From Oscillospiraceae bacterium (lineage in GTDB: Bacteria > Bacillota > Clostridia > Saccharofermentanales > Saccharofermentanaceae): 64,000 bases of DNA. A program made the position numbers and the translations under genes. The stretch is taken from contig CADAIP010000001.1 in the NCBI GenBank assembly GCA_902787975.1, positions 107,393 through 171,392 of the forward strand, read 5' to 3'. Shown one piece after another: positions 33,808 to 41,802 of the stretch. Within the stretch, counting starts at the first letter, position 1. Each line of letters starts with the position of its first letter. The notes beneath the pieces are model-generated. The model was not told the origin of the DNA. It searched no databases and saw nothing but the letters and a program-made list of their open reading frames with translations.

Positions 33808-35361
33808 ATGAACAAGTCATTTGCAAGGAATCTAACAGCCGTTTTGATCGTGGCTCTGCTCCCGGTCTTTTGTTCCTGCTCGCTCTTCCAGAAGAACAAG
33901 GTAGTTGATGCGGCAAATGCTTTTGCAGAGTCCATGACGCTCGGCGATTCATCTGACATATTACGCAAGACCGACGGCCTCGACCGCGAATTCAAAGCCT
34001 CATTCAAGAACACTCTCGACATCGCAAACTACGACGATGAAGAGTGTCTTTACGCAGCGCAGATGATGAAATCCATCACCTACGAAGTAGACAGCTCATC
34101 CGTCCAGATCGAAAAGGACACGGCCTCTGTCGTGATCACCTTCACAATGGCTGACCACGAGGCCCTCATGGACGGCGACTACAAAGACGCCCAGGCCCTC
34201 GCAGATGCAGTTCCCAACTGCGCGAAGAAAACCATTACCGTCACTGCAGAACTTGCCAGAGTGGAAAAGGAATGGTACATAACCAACTTCAATTCAGCCG
34301 AGTTTCAGAACATCTACGCATTCTTATCCAAGATGCCACCCATCGGCAAAGGCACCCTCATCGACACCGCAAAACTCGTCGCCAAAGCAGTCGTCGAAGA
34401 CGAGCCCGGCGTTGCTGCCTTATATGCAGTTTCAGATAAGGATTCCGGTTCCCCCGACATTGCGTCTTATGTAGGTCAGCTTTTCGACGTTAACGGAGAT
34501 CCCACCGAAGAAGAGATCGCATTCCGCGACGCCGTCAGAAGCACGATGGTCTATGAGATCGACGAATCCACACTCACTATCGACGGCAAGAGCGGCTCTG
34601 TCGTGATCCGCATCACCATGGCTGATTTCGGCACCCTCGCAGGCAAGCAGTTCAGCAAGATCAGCGACATCACAGAAGCAGTGGCAGCATGTGACACTGT
34701 CACTTATTCCTACACTTGCGAGCTTGTCCGCAACGGCCCGGATTGGTTCATCACAAACCTCGACTCCCCGGAATTCACGGCCTTCCTCGCCTACAAGAAA
34801 TTCACGATCAACCTCAAGAACATCGACGGCACATACACATCAACAATCGACATCACAGACAAGTTCGTAGCTTATGTCGCCAAGGAATTCAGCATCTCAA
34901 TGCCCTCCAATCTTGAAGGCAGGATCTACATCACGACAACACTCGTCCTCAAGGACGGCAAGTACACTGTCACCGTCGACCGCGATGCCTTCGTCGCCAA
35001 CATCAAGACATTCATTGAGACCAACATCGACAAGATAATAATGAACATGCTCGGTACCACATCTTCATACGGTCTCGACGCACTCGCCAAGATCGCCGGC
35101 TACAAGGATTATGCCGACATGCGTGCACAGGTCCTCGCCCAGGTCACCGCTAACCTTGAGACGATAAACACCGCAGGCCTTGAGAGCTCAGGCACGTTTA
35201 CTCTCAACGACAATGTTGTCACGCTGAAGTCTGCTACCGACACCATGACCGGCACCATCGACAACTACGGCGTGATCACCGTCACATCACCCGTCAACGA
35301 TCCTGATGCCAAAAAGCTTCTTGGCTCCGACACTATCACGATGGAATTTAAGAAGGTATAA
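33808..35361 (+). CDS. Lipoprotein with two tandem copies of the shared domain
   Basis: The 517-residue protein has a lipoprotein signal (VALLPVFCSC). Two domains of the same family follow in tandem, at about residues 25-175 and 180-330. Both end in related forms: EWYITNFNSAEFQNIYAFL and DWFITNLDSPEFTAFLAYK, and each has an ITF or IRITMADF segment. Residues 330-515 are a different C-terminal region. The start MNKSFARN at 33808 is preferred over a TTG five codons earlier because AAGGAT precedes it. It lies on the opposite strand from the lipoprotein operon and is GC-richer in codon use. Confidence 0.84.
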   Translation: MNKSFARNLTAVLIVALLPVFCSCSLFQKNKVVDAANAFAESMTLGDSSDILRKTDGLDREFKASFKNTLDIANYDDEECLYAAQMMKSITYEVDSSSVQIEKDTASVVITFTMADHEALMDGDYKDAQALADAVPNCAKKTITVTAELARVEKEWYITNFNSAEFQNIYAFLSKMPPIGKGTLIDTAKLVAKAVVEDEPGVAALYAVSDKDSGSPDIASYVGQLFDVNGDPTEEEIAFRDAVRSTMVYEIDESTLTIDGKSGSVVIRITMADFGTLAGKQFSKISDITEAVAACDTVTYSYTCELVRNGPDWFITNLDSPEFTAFLAYKKFTINLKNIDGTYTSTIDITDKFVAYVAKEFSISMPSNLEGRIYITTTLVLKDGKYTVTVDRDAFVANIKTFIETNIDKIIMNMLGTTSSYGLDALAKIAGYKDYADMRAQVLAQVTANLETINTAGLESSGTFTLNDNVVTLKSATDTMTGTIDNYGVITVTSPVNDPDAKKLLGSDTITMEFKKV

Positions 35362-35383
35362 GCTTCACTACTCATGTTGCAAA

Positions 35384-35482
35384 TTTGTCGACCTGAAAAG
35401 GCTGTTTTAGACCGACAAAAAGTCGGATTTTGCCAAAATCCGAGTATTTGTCGATGTCAGAAGGCAGTTTTAGACCGACAAA
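35384..35482. repeat. Two 36-nt direct repeats with 7-bp terminal inverted repeats
   Basis: Copies 35384-35419 and 35447-35482 each begin TTTGTCG and end CGACAAA and share GTTTTAGAC. They differ at several internal positions. The 27-nt stretch between them contains a perfect inverted repeat (TCGGATTTTG c CAAAATCCGA). Confidence 0.8.
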
Positions 35483-35535
35483 TCGAAAACATTTTCCGTG
35501 GATAAGCAATCAACCGAATTTTCCACCGGATTAGT

Positions 35536-35564
35536 AAAAAGGCTGCCCGCTATGGAGCAGCCTT
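35536..35564 (-). terminator. Terminator downstream of gpmI
   Basis: Perfect 8-bp stem AAGGCTGC (35539-35546) with GCAGCCTT (35557-35564). On the minus strand it ends in TTTTT. It may also stop plus-strand transcripts. Confidence 0.8.
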
Positions 35565-35617
35565 CGTTTTCGCATCTCGAAAAACTCGTTTCACGGGAAA
35601 CAGCTTCCCGGCTCAAA

Positions 35618-37210
35618 TCACTTCTTAATGAGCAATGACTCACCTGTCATCTCTGCAGGCTGGGGAAGTCCCATGATCTCCAAGAGTGTAGGAGCGATGT
35701 CGCAGAGGCGGCCGCCCTCACGGAGAGTGTAAGCAGGATCGTAGTTGTAGAGAATGAACGGAACGGGGTTTGTTGTGTGTGCAGTGTGAGGCTGCATTGT
35801 CTCGAGGTTCATCATCTGCTCAGCGTTGCCGTGGTCAGCACAGATGAAGAGAACGCCGTCCATCTTCTTAACTGCTTCAACAGCGCCTCCTACGCAAGCG
35901 TCAACTCTCTCAACTGCCTTGATGGCTGCCTCGAGAACGCCTGTGTGGCCGACCATGTCAGGGTTAGCGAAGTTGATGATTACTACATCGTACTTGTCTG
36001 AGCAGATAGCTGCGTCGAGCTTCTCGGAAACTTCGGGAGCGCTCATCTCAGGCTTAAGGTCGTATGTAGCAACTGCGGGTGAAGGAACGAGTGTACGGTC
36101 CTCATCCTTGTTGGGCTCTTCGATACCGCCGTTGAAGAAGAATGTAACGTGTGCATACTTCTCTGTCTCAGCGATACGAAGCTGCTTGAGGCCGTTAGCT
36201 GCAAGGTACTCACCCAATGTGTTCTTGATCTCTTCCTTCTTGAATGCAACGAACTTGTTGGGAATGAGCTCGTCGTAATCCTTGAAGCATACATATGTGA
36301 GAGGCATGAAGCCGTTAGCTCTCTTGAGGTACTTGATGCACTTTGTATCAGAAGCGTCACCAGGCTGTGCTGCGATATCTTCGTCGCTGTAGCAGAAAGC
36401 CTTTGTGATCTCTCTTGCACGGTCAGGACGGAAGTTGAAGAAGATAACAGAGTCGTTAGGCTTAACAACTGAAACGGGCTTGCCCTCAGCGTCAACGATA
36501 ACCGTAGGAAGAACGAACTCGTCTGTTACGCCGCCGTCGTAAGAAGCCTGCATGGCAGCAACAGGATCTGTAGCCTTAACGCCCTCGCCCAATACGAGTG
36601 AATCGTAAGCAGTCTGGATTCTGTCCCAGTTGTTGTCTCTGTCCATTGCATAGTAACGGCCGGACATTGAAGCAACCTTACCAACACCGATCTCAGCCAT
36701 CTTGTCTACAAGAGCCTGGAGGTAATCCTTACCTGATGCCGGAGGTGTGTCACGTCCGTCGAAGAAAGGATGAACATAAACTCTGTCGAAGCCTTCCTTC
36801 TTGCAGAGCTCAAGGATTGCATAAAGGTGTGTGTTGTGTGAGTGAACGCCGCCGTCAGAGAGGAGACCCCAAACGTGAAGGTCTGAATTCTTCTCTTTGC
36901 AGTTGTTGATAGCACGGAGGAGGTCCTCGTTCTTGAAGAAGACGCCGTCCTCAATGTATTTTGTGATGAGTGTGAGGTCCTGGTAGATGATTCTGCCTGA
37001 ACCGATGTTCATGTGGCCTACCTCAGAGTTGCCCATCTGACCGTCAGGAAGTCCGACTGCAAGTCCGGAAGCGTAACCCTTAACGAAAGGGCACTCAGCC
37101 ATAAGCTTGTCGATAACGGGAGTATTAGCCATCTCGATGGCGTTGTATTCCTTGTTTTCGGAAAGTCCGAAACCGTCAAGAACCATAAGTACTACAGGTC
37201 TGCGTTTCAT
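35618..37210 (-). CDS. gpmI: 2,3-bisphosphoglycerate-independent phosphoglycerate mutase
   Basis: Interconverts 3- and 2-phosphoglycerate in glycolysis using a phosphoserine and two Mn2+ ions. The nucleophile is Ser62 in QMGNSEVGHMN. Metal ligands occur in LMVLDGFGLS at the start and in ICADHGNAEQM and MQPHTAHTTNPVPFILYN near the end. RPDRAREITKAF is also typical. The 530-residue length is slightly longer than the norm. The ATG follows AAGGAGA. It shares an operon with a small DUF4250 gene. Confidence 0.97.
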   Translation of the reverse strand: MKRRPVVLMVLDGFGLSENKEYNAIEMANTPVIDKLMAECPFVKGYASGLAVGLPDGQMGNSEVGHMNIGSGRIIYQDLTLITKYIEDGVFFKNEDLLRAINNCKEKNSDLHVWGLLSDGGVHSHNTHLYAILELCKKEGFDRVYVHPFFDGRDTPPASGKDYLQALVDKMAEIGVGKVASMSGRYYAMDRDNNWDRIQTAYDSLVLGEGVKATDPVAAMQASYDGGVTDEFVLPTVIVDAEGKPVSVVKPNDSVIFFNFRPDRAREITKAFCYSDEDIAAQPGDASDTKCIKYLKRANGFMPLTYVCFKDYDELIPNKFVAFKKEEIKNTLGEYLAANGLKQLRIAETEKYAHVTFFFNGGIEEPNKDEDRTLVPSPAVATYDLKPEMSAPEVSEKLDAAICSDKYDVVIINFANPDMVGHTGVLEAAIKAVERVDACVGGAVEAVKKMDGVLFICADHGNAEQMMNLETMQPHTAHTTNPVPFILYNYDPAYTLREGGRLCDIAPTLLEIMGLPQPAEMTGESLLIKK

Positions 37211-37231
37211 ATATGTTCTCCTTTGTTTAAA

Positions 37232-37417
37232 TTATTCTTTGGTGACAAACCGGTTAAGTCCGCTGTCGTAGATAAATCCCGCGCCCGCAAGCGTCTTGCT
37301 GATCTGTTCCTCATCCTCGCCAAGAGACGCAGCCAGTTCCGACAAGCTCGAAAAATTGTCCCTAAGCTGCGTATTTATATAGCTCAAAAGCATGAACGGA
37401 TCTTTGGGCAGGGCCAT
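37232..37417 (-). CDS. DUF4250 protein
   Basis: The 61-residue protein opens MALPKDPFMLLSYINTQLRD and continues with FSSLSELAASLG, the pattern of the DUF4250 family common in Firmicutes. The function is unknown. The ATG follows GAGGTG. It precedes gpmI by 21 bp on the same strand and is probably co-transcribed. Confidence 0.78.
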   Translation of the reverse strand: MALPKDPFMLLSYINTQLRDNFSSLSELAASLGEDEEQISKTLAGAGFIYDSGLNRFVTKE

Positions 37418-37591
37418 CTTAAAACACCTCTAATCGTTTTTGCCGCGCCAATTATAGCACATTCATCATATAAATATATTTAATATTCTTTGTTAACTCT
37501 TGGGTAACACAATCTTCAATCCTGATAAATACCGTCTTCACAGGTGCTTGCTAATCTAAAGTTATAAATTTTATGCGAAGAAGGTGACACT

Positions 37592-38731
37592 ATGAAGAAA
37601 AAGATTGCTTTAATTCTGGCTCTTTGCCTTGCATTGACTTCATTTTCCGCATGCAGCAGTTCAACGAAAAAAGGCAGCGGAAGGAGCTCTAACGACCGCG
37701 ACTCCAAGTACGATGCCGATGACGACGATGATGTTGATGGCGACGACGATTCCGAGCCCACCCGCGCAACCCGCGAGACTACAGAGCGAAAGGATCCGAC
37801 TCCCACTCCTTCTCCCGTTCCGACCGAAGCTCCGGTCCAAATAAAGCCCACCGAAAACGCCAGCATCAACTGGACAACATACGAATCACCCGACGGCTAC
37901 TTCAAGATCAATGTCCCTGAAGGCTGGACGGTTTTCTATCACGATTACGACGTAATCAGCTATGAGGTCGTCGTTTACGACAACTACGCCGAGAAGTTCT
38001 TCTACTTCGGCACCTCGTTCGTAAGCTACCCCTCCGAAGAGAACTTCGAGTACTGGATGGACGTAACCGCCTCCTACGGTTTTGAGACGACCGAGTACGG
38101 CTACATCAGCCCTGAAGCAACCGCGCTCTCGCTTTTCGAGAACTCCGGCGACCGCTTCGGATACACTGATTTCGAGCTCATCGATACTCTCGGCGAAAAC
38201 GGTTATGGCGACTATTTCCTCCAGGCCAACATCAAGGACATGAACAACGGCCGCCAGTACGAAGGCATCTTCACATCCTCTTTGGTCGACACCCCCATGT
38301 ACTATCAGCAGATGGACTGGGATCTCGCAGCCGGCACGACATGCATCATGCTCCCCGTCGAGGACTTCACCGACTGGCTCGGAGTAATGCTCCAGATCTA
38401 CGCATCGCTCGAATTCACCGACGCTTACTACACTGACCGCAACATCGTCTGGCAGCAGACTTTCCAGACATCCAACTACATCATGTACAACGCCAACCAG
38501 ACAAGCGACATGATCATGGACAGCTGGGAAAGAAGCAACCACGTAAGCGACATCTCCTCACAGGAATACAGTGACGCAACCCTCGGCAGAGAGCGCGTTT
38601 ACGACACCCAGACAGGTGACGTCTACTACGCAGACAACGGCTGGAGCGACACCTACTCCGGCACCCGCTACGAACCCGTCACATCCGGCTCAGACTACTA
38701 CCTGCAGCCCGTCGTCGGAACCATCTACTAA
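37592..38731 (+). CDS. Lipoprotein with Asp-rich and Pro/Thr-rich linkers
   Basis: The 379-residue protein has a lipoprotein signal (MKKKIALILALCLALTSFSAC). A run of Ser, Asn and Asp follows (DADDDDDVDGDDD), then a PTPTPSPVPT linker, and a mature domain from about residue 95 (INWTTYESPDGYFKINVPEGWTVFYHDY). This beginning is typical of PsbP/DUF-like extracellular domains found in many clostridial lipoproteins. The tail is Tyr/Ser/Thr-rich and looks unstructured. No enzyme motif was seen. The ATG follows GAAGGTGA. Confidence 0.82.
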   Translation: MKKKIALILALCLALTSFSACSSSTKKGSGRSSNDRDSKYDADDDDDVDGDDDSEPTRATRETTERKDPTPTPSPVPTEAPVQIKPTENASINWTTYESPDGYFKINVPEGWTVFYHDYDVISYEVVVYDNYAEKFFYFGTSFVSYPSEENFEYWMDVTASYGFETTEYGYISPEATALSLFENSGDRFGYTDFELIDTLGENGYGDYFLQANIKDMNNGRQYEGIFTSSLVDTPMYYQQMDWDLAAGTTCIMLPVEDFTDWLGVMLQIYASLEFTDAYYTDRNIVWQQTFQTSNYIMYNANQTSDMIMDSWERSNHVSDISSQEYSDATLGRERVYDTQTGDVYYADNGWSDTYSGTRYEPVTSGSDYYLQPVVGTIY

Positions 38732-38760
38732 GCCCTCCTTTTCAGTTCCTAACTGAAATC

Positions 38761-38793
38761 AGGCCCCTACTTTACTCTGAGAAGCGGGGGCCT
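38761..38793 (+). terminator. Possible terminator after the lipoprotein at 37592-38731
   Basis: AGGCCCC (38761-38767) pairs with GGGGCCT (38787-38793) around a 19-nt loop. Only a short T-rich tract follows (TATATTT). Confidence 0.55.
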
Positions 38794-38841
38794 TATATTT
38801 GCTATAATTGACGCAGATTGGGAAATAGGAAGGTGAATCGC

Positions 38842-39183
38842 ATGCCGCTGGTTAAGATCGAAATGCTCAAAGGCAAGAGTAGTGAATATAAAAAGGGTGT
38901 CCTCGAAAGTGTTCATGCAGGGCTCGTCGAAGCTTTGGGCATCGAAGACTGGGACAGATTCCAGCGCATAATCGAGTACGACAAAGCGGACTTCGAATTC
39001 CCGGACTTCAAGTCGGACAACTTCATGATAATCGAACTCACGATCTTCCCCGGCCGTACTGCCGAGCAGAAGCAGAGCGCGATTGCTGCTATAAAGGAGC
39101 GCCTTAGCGGTGCGCTCTCCATCGACCCCAAGGAGGTCTTCATCGTGATCAACGATCCTCCGAGAGAGAACTGGAGCATATAA
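38842..39183 (+). CDS. Tautomerase-family protein
   Basis: The 113-residue product starts MPLVKIEMLKG, so after Met removal it has the catalytic N-terminal proline of the 4-oxalocrotonate tautomerase superfamily. EYDKADFEFPDFKSDNFMIIELT and PPRENWSI are typical of the longer, two-motif group (Tautomerase_2). The start at 38842 follows GGAAGGTGA; an upstream ATG at 38818 lacks such a site and would hide the Pro1. The substrate is unknown. Its 3' end overlaps the convergent methyltransferase gene by 35 bp. Confidence 0.86.
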   Translation: MPLVKIEMLKGKSSEYKKGVLESVHAGLVEALGIEDWDRFQRIIEYDKADFEFPDFKSDNFMIIELTIFPGRTAEQKQSAIAAIKERLSGALSIDPKEVFIVINDPPRENWSI

Positions 39184-40003
39184 AAGGTCTTCCGGCGAGT
39201 TCCCAGAAAGCAACTGCGCTTGCAGCGGCCGCATTCAATGAATCCACCTCATGGGACATCGGGATGATTACTTTATAGTCAGCGCCCGAGATGGTCTCCT
39301 CCGTAAGTCCGTTGCCTTCATTGCCGATAAGGACTGCGAGACGTGGCTCGTCTTTCAGGACAGGGTTATCAAGCGTAAGCGAATCGTTGACCAGTGCCAG
39401 TGCAGCGGTCTTATATCCGAGTGACCTCAGTGTGCCGCACACATCTTCCTTACCGATGAACGTCCACGGCAGCTGGAACATCGTGCCCATTCCGACTCTC
39501 ATCGCCCTTCTCTCCAGAGGATCGCAAGTGCCTTCCGTGAGGAGCACTGCGTCGATGTTGAATGCAGCGGCGCTTCTGAATACTGCGCCGACATTTGTGG
39601 GATTGACTATGTTCTCCAGAACAGCGATGCGTGAGCGCGGAGCAGATGCATCAAGTATCGAAGATGCCTCAGGGAGTTCCGGCCTTGTCATTGAGCAGAG
39701 GATGCCGCCTGTTAAATAGTATCCGGTAATCTTCTCCATTACGTCAGAAGGTGCGCGGTAAACCGGCACATCTCCAACGCGCGCCAGCAGAGAAGCTACT
39801 TCTTCCTTATCGAAAACAGCTGCACTTACGAGAACGGATTCGGGCTTCATGCCGCCGTCCAGGGCTCGGCCAATGACCTTGCAACTCTCGGCAATGAACA
39901 CTCCGCCTTCAGGATCCCTGTAGTGACGGAGCTGCGGCTCCGAGCAGGACACATAGACGTCTATCGATGTATTGTCCGCGCGGGTTATATCGATTATGTT
40001 CAT
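39149..40003 (-). CDS. SpoU/TrmH-family RNA 2'-O-methyltransferase
   Basis: The 284-residue protein has the three SPOUT motifs: ENIVNPTNVGAVFRSAAAF, AVLIGNEGNGL and IPMSHEVDSLNAAAASAVAFWE. It has an N-terminal substrate-binding domain of about 100 residues. It probably methylates a ribose in rRNA or tRNA. The start overlaps the stop of the MutS-like gene in an ATGA arrangement, so translation is coupled. Confidence 0.9.
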   Translation of the reverse strand: MNIIDITRADNTSIDVYVSCSEPQLRHYRDPEGGVFIAESCKVIGRALDGGMKPESVLVSAAVFDKEEVASLLARVGDVPVYRAPSDVMEKITGYYLTGGILCSMTRPELPEASSILDASAPRSRIAVLENIVNPTNVGAVFRSAAAFNIDAVLLTEGTCDPLERRAMRVGMGTMFQLPWTFIGKEDVCGTLRSLGYKTAALALVNDSLTLDNPVLKDEPRLAVLIGNEGNGLTEETISGADYKVIIPMSHEVDSLNAAAASAVAFWELAGRPFICSSSLSEDR

Positions 40004-41745
40004 GCTTCATCTCCGGCAGTCTTTTTGCCGGCTCCGCCCGTAAGCATCTCGAACGTTACACCATACTTTCTGGCAATATCGGCAGCGTAGGAAGAACCTT
40101 CCGGCGGTGCTATCTCAAGTTTGAACGAACGGTTGCCGCCGTCACTCTTAACAATGAGCGAAGCTGCCTTTACTGAAGAATCGGAAAAACCGGCACAATC
40201 TATGCCGAGCTTGTGCATATGCGTATTGTAGATAGTCCTTACATTTTTTGTAAGAAGAGCCTTAATGGAATCACATGCAATGTAATAGCCTTCTTCAAAA
40301 GACGTGGTCGAGAATGTCTCGTTCATGAGAACTAAGCTGTCGCTTGTGGATTCAGTGAATATCTCTTTGAACCTGACGCACTCTTCGCCAAGACGGCCGA
40401 GGTCCATCGTCTTGTCCTCGTCTGCCGGGAAGTGCGTGTAAATGCAGTCTGCGGGTGCGAATTCAAATGAATCAGCGGGCACGTATACACCGCCCTGCGC
40501 AAGAGCAAAGAGCAGTCCGATACCCTGTGTCGCAGTGGTCTTACCGCCTCTGTTGGCACCTGTGAGGATATAGATCCTGTGTTCATCATCAAAAACGAGA
40601 TCGTTCACGACGAGCTCTTTCGGATTTGCAAGATTTACTGCAAGCTTAAAGTTATAAAAGCCCTTTGCATCCATCGCAAGACTGCCGCCCTTAACAGCCT
40701 TTGCCTTGGTAAGCTTAAAGCCTTTTGCTTCGAGCTTTTTCATGAACTCCGCAAATCTTATGTAGTAAACAAATTCGGGGATGATATCGGCAATTATGCT
40801 GATCGCCATATCTGAATACTTATCAAGTGTCCTTCTCAGATTTTTTGAGAGTGTGTCGAGCATCTTATTCAGGATGTTATCCAGATAGAATGTCGAATTC
40901 GCTATGCCGTCACCGGAAACTATAGAAGACACTGTCTGGTTGCGGATCAGGAAATTACTGCTTGAAGATGCAGCCTGGAATTTTGCCAGGTTTTCAAGTT
41001 GGGCAAGAACGCCGCCGTCTTTGTTCGCATCCACCTGACGGTAATGCATGTCGCCGTTCCATTCGTTGCCGTCATTTATCTTATCGCCTGAAGACAGGCT
41101 GTCTGCGATATTGCTTACGATATTGGACTTTTTAAATGGCTTGTTGTTAACGGAGATCAGGCCCATGCTGGTCGCTTCAAGTCTTGAGTTTACATTGATT
41201 CCGATGGTAACGCTCTGGATCTCCGAAGCATCTGTCGTGATCTTTTCGAGATCTTTTTTGAGTTCATGGAAATGCGCATCAGAGTATACTTCATCAATAT
41301 ACGCCTTAAAACCCTTGAGGCCATCTGACTTGATCCTCTCATCGCTCAGACAGTCCTTGAGTGCATCAACACATGTGATGTAATCGCGGTACTGGTTTAA
41401 GCGGTGCATAAGATACCAGAGTCCCTCGACTTCGTCTTTGGACTTTCTAATAGCGCCGAAATTCTTGTTGAAGTCAATCTTATCAAAAAGCTCCTGAAGC
41501 TTTGTGCATACATCAGGAAGGTTTTTTAGGTCCTCGAAAACATCCTGCCTGTAATTCGTGACCGCAGGATCAGCAGTAAGATTGGACAGGATCTCTGATA
41601 CGATCACCTGCTCCTTGGGTTCGGAAGTTACTTCTTTGGTTATTACATCAAGACCCAGATCGTGAAAGGCCGAATCATCAAGCTTTTTAAAGTTTACTTT
41701 TGTTCCTCTCGGGAAAAGCAGACTGAATGTTCTTTCAGCGGACAT
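40000..41745 (-). CDS. MutS-like ATPase (MutS domain V protein)
   Basis: The 581-residue protein has a C-terminal MutS ATPase domain: Walker A in LTGANRGGKTTATQGIG near residue 405, then MDLGRLGEECVRFKEI, and Walker B in LVLMNETFSTTSFEEG. Here Asn replaces the usual Asp before Glu, as in other non-repair MutS-like proteins. The N-terminal two-thirds is a helical MutS core with no mismatch-reading domain I. It is probably not a classical repair protein. The start MSAERTFSL at 41745 has GGAGG eight bases upstream, which overrides an ATG at 41778. Confidence 0.85.
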   Translation of the reverse strand: MSAERTFSLLFPRGTKVNFKKLDDSAFHDLGLDVITKEVTSEPKEQVIVSEILSNLTADPAVTNYRQDVFEDLKNLPDVCTKLQELFDKIDFNKNFGAIRKSKDEVEGLWYLMHRLNQYRDYITCVDALKDCLSDERIKSDGLKGFKAYIDEVYSDAHFHELKKDLEKITTDASEIQSVTIGINVNSRLEATSMGLISVNNKPFKKSNIVSNIADSLSSGDKINDGNEWNGDMHYRQVDANKDGGVLAQLENLAKFQAASSSSNFLIRNQTVSSIVSGDGIANSTFYLDNILNKMLDTLSKNLRRTLDKYSDMAISIIADIIPEFVYYIRFAEFMKKLEAKGFKLTKAKAVKGGSLAMDAKGFYNFKLAVNLANPKELVVNDLVFDDEHRIYILTGANRGGKTTATQGIGLLFALAQGGVYVPADSFEFAPADCIYTHFPADEDKTMDLGRLGEECVRFKEIFTESTSDSLVLMNETFSTTSFEEGYYIACDSIKALLTKNVRTIYNTHMHKLGIDCAGFSDSSVKAASLIVKSDGGNRSFKLEIAPPEGSSYAADIARKYGVTFEMLTGGAGKKTAGDEA

Positions 41746-41802
41746 AGATATATCCTCCATATTGATCGGTGCGGCCAATCAGTCTGAAAGATCAGGACAT
41801 CG

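Noticed and set aside
35384..35482. Repeat-spacer-repeat layout suggesting a mini CRISPR array
   Set aside because: Only two copies, the repeats differ inside, the spacer is a self-complementary hairpin, and no cas gene is nearby.
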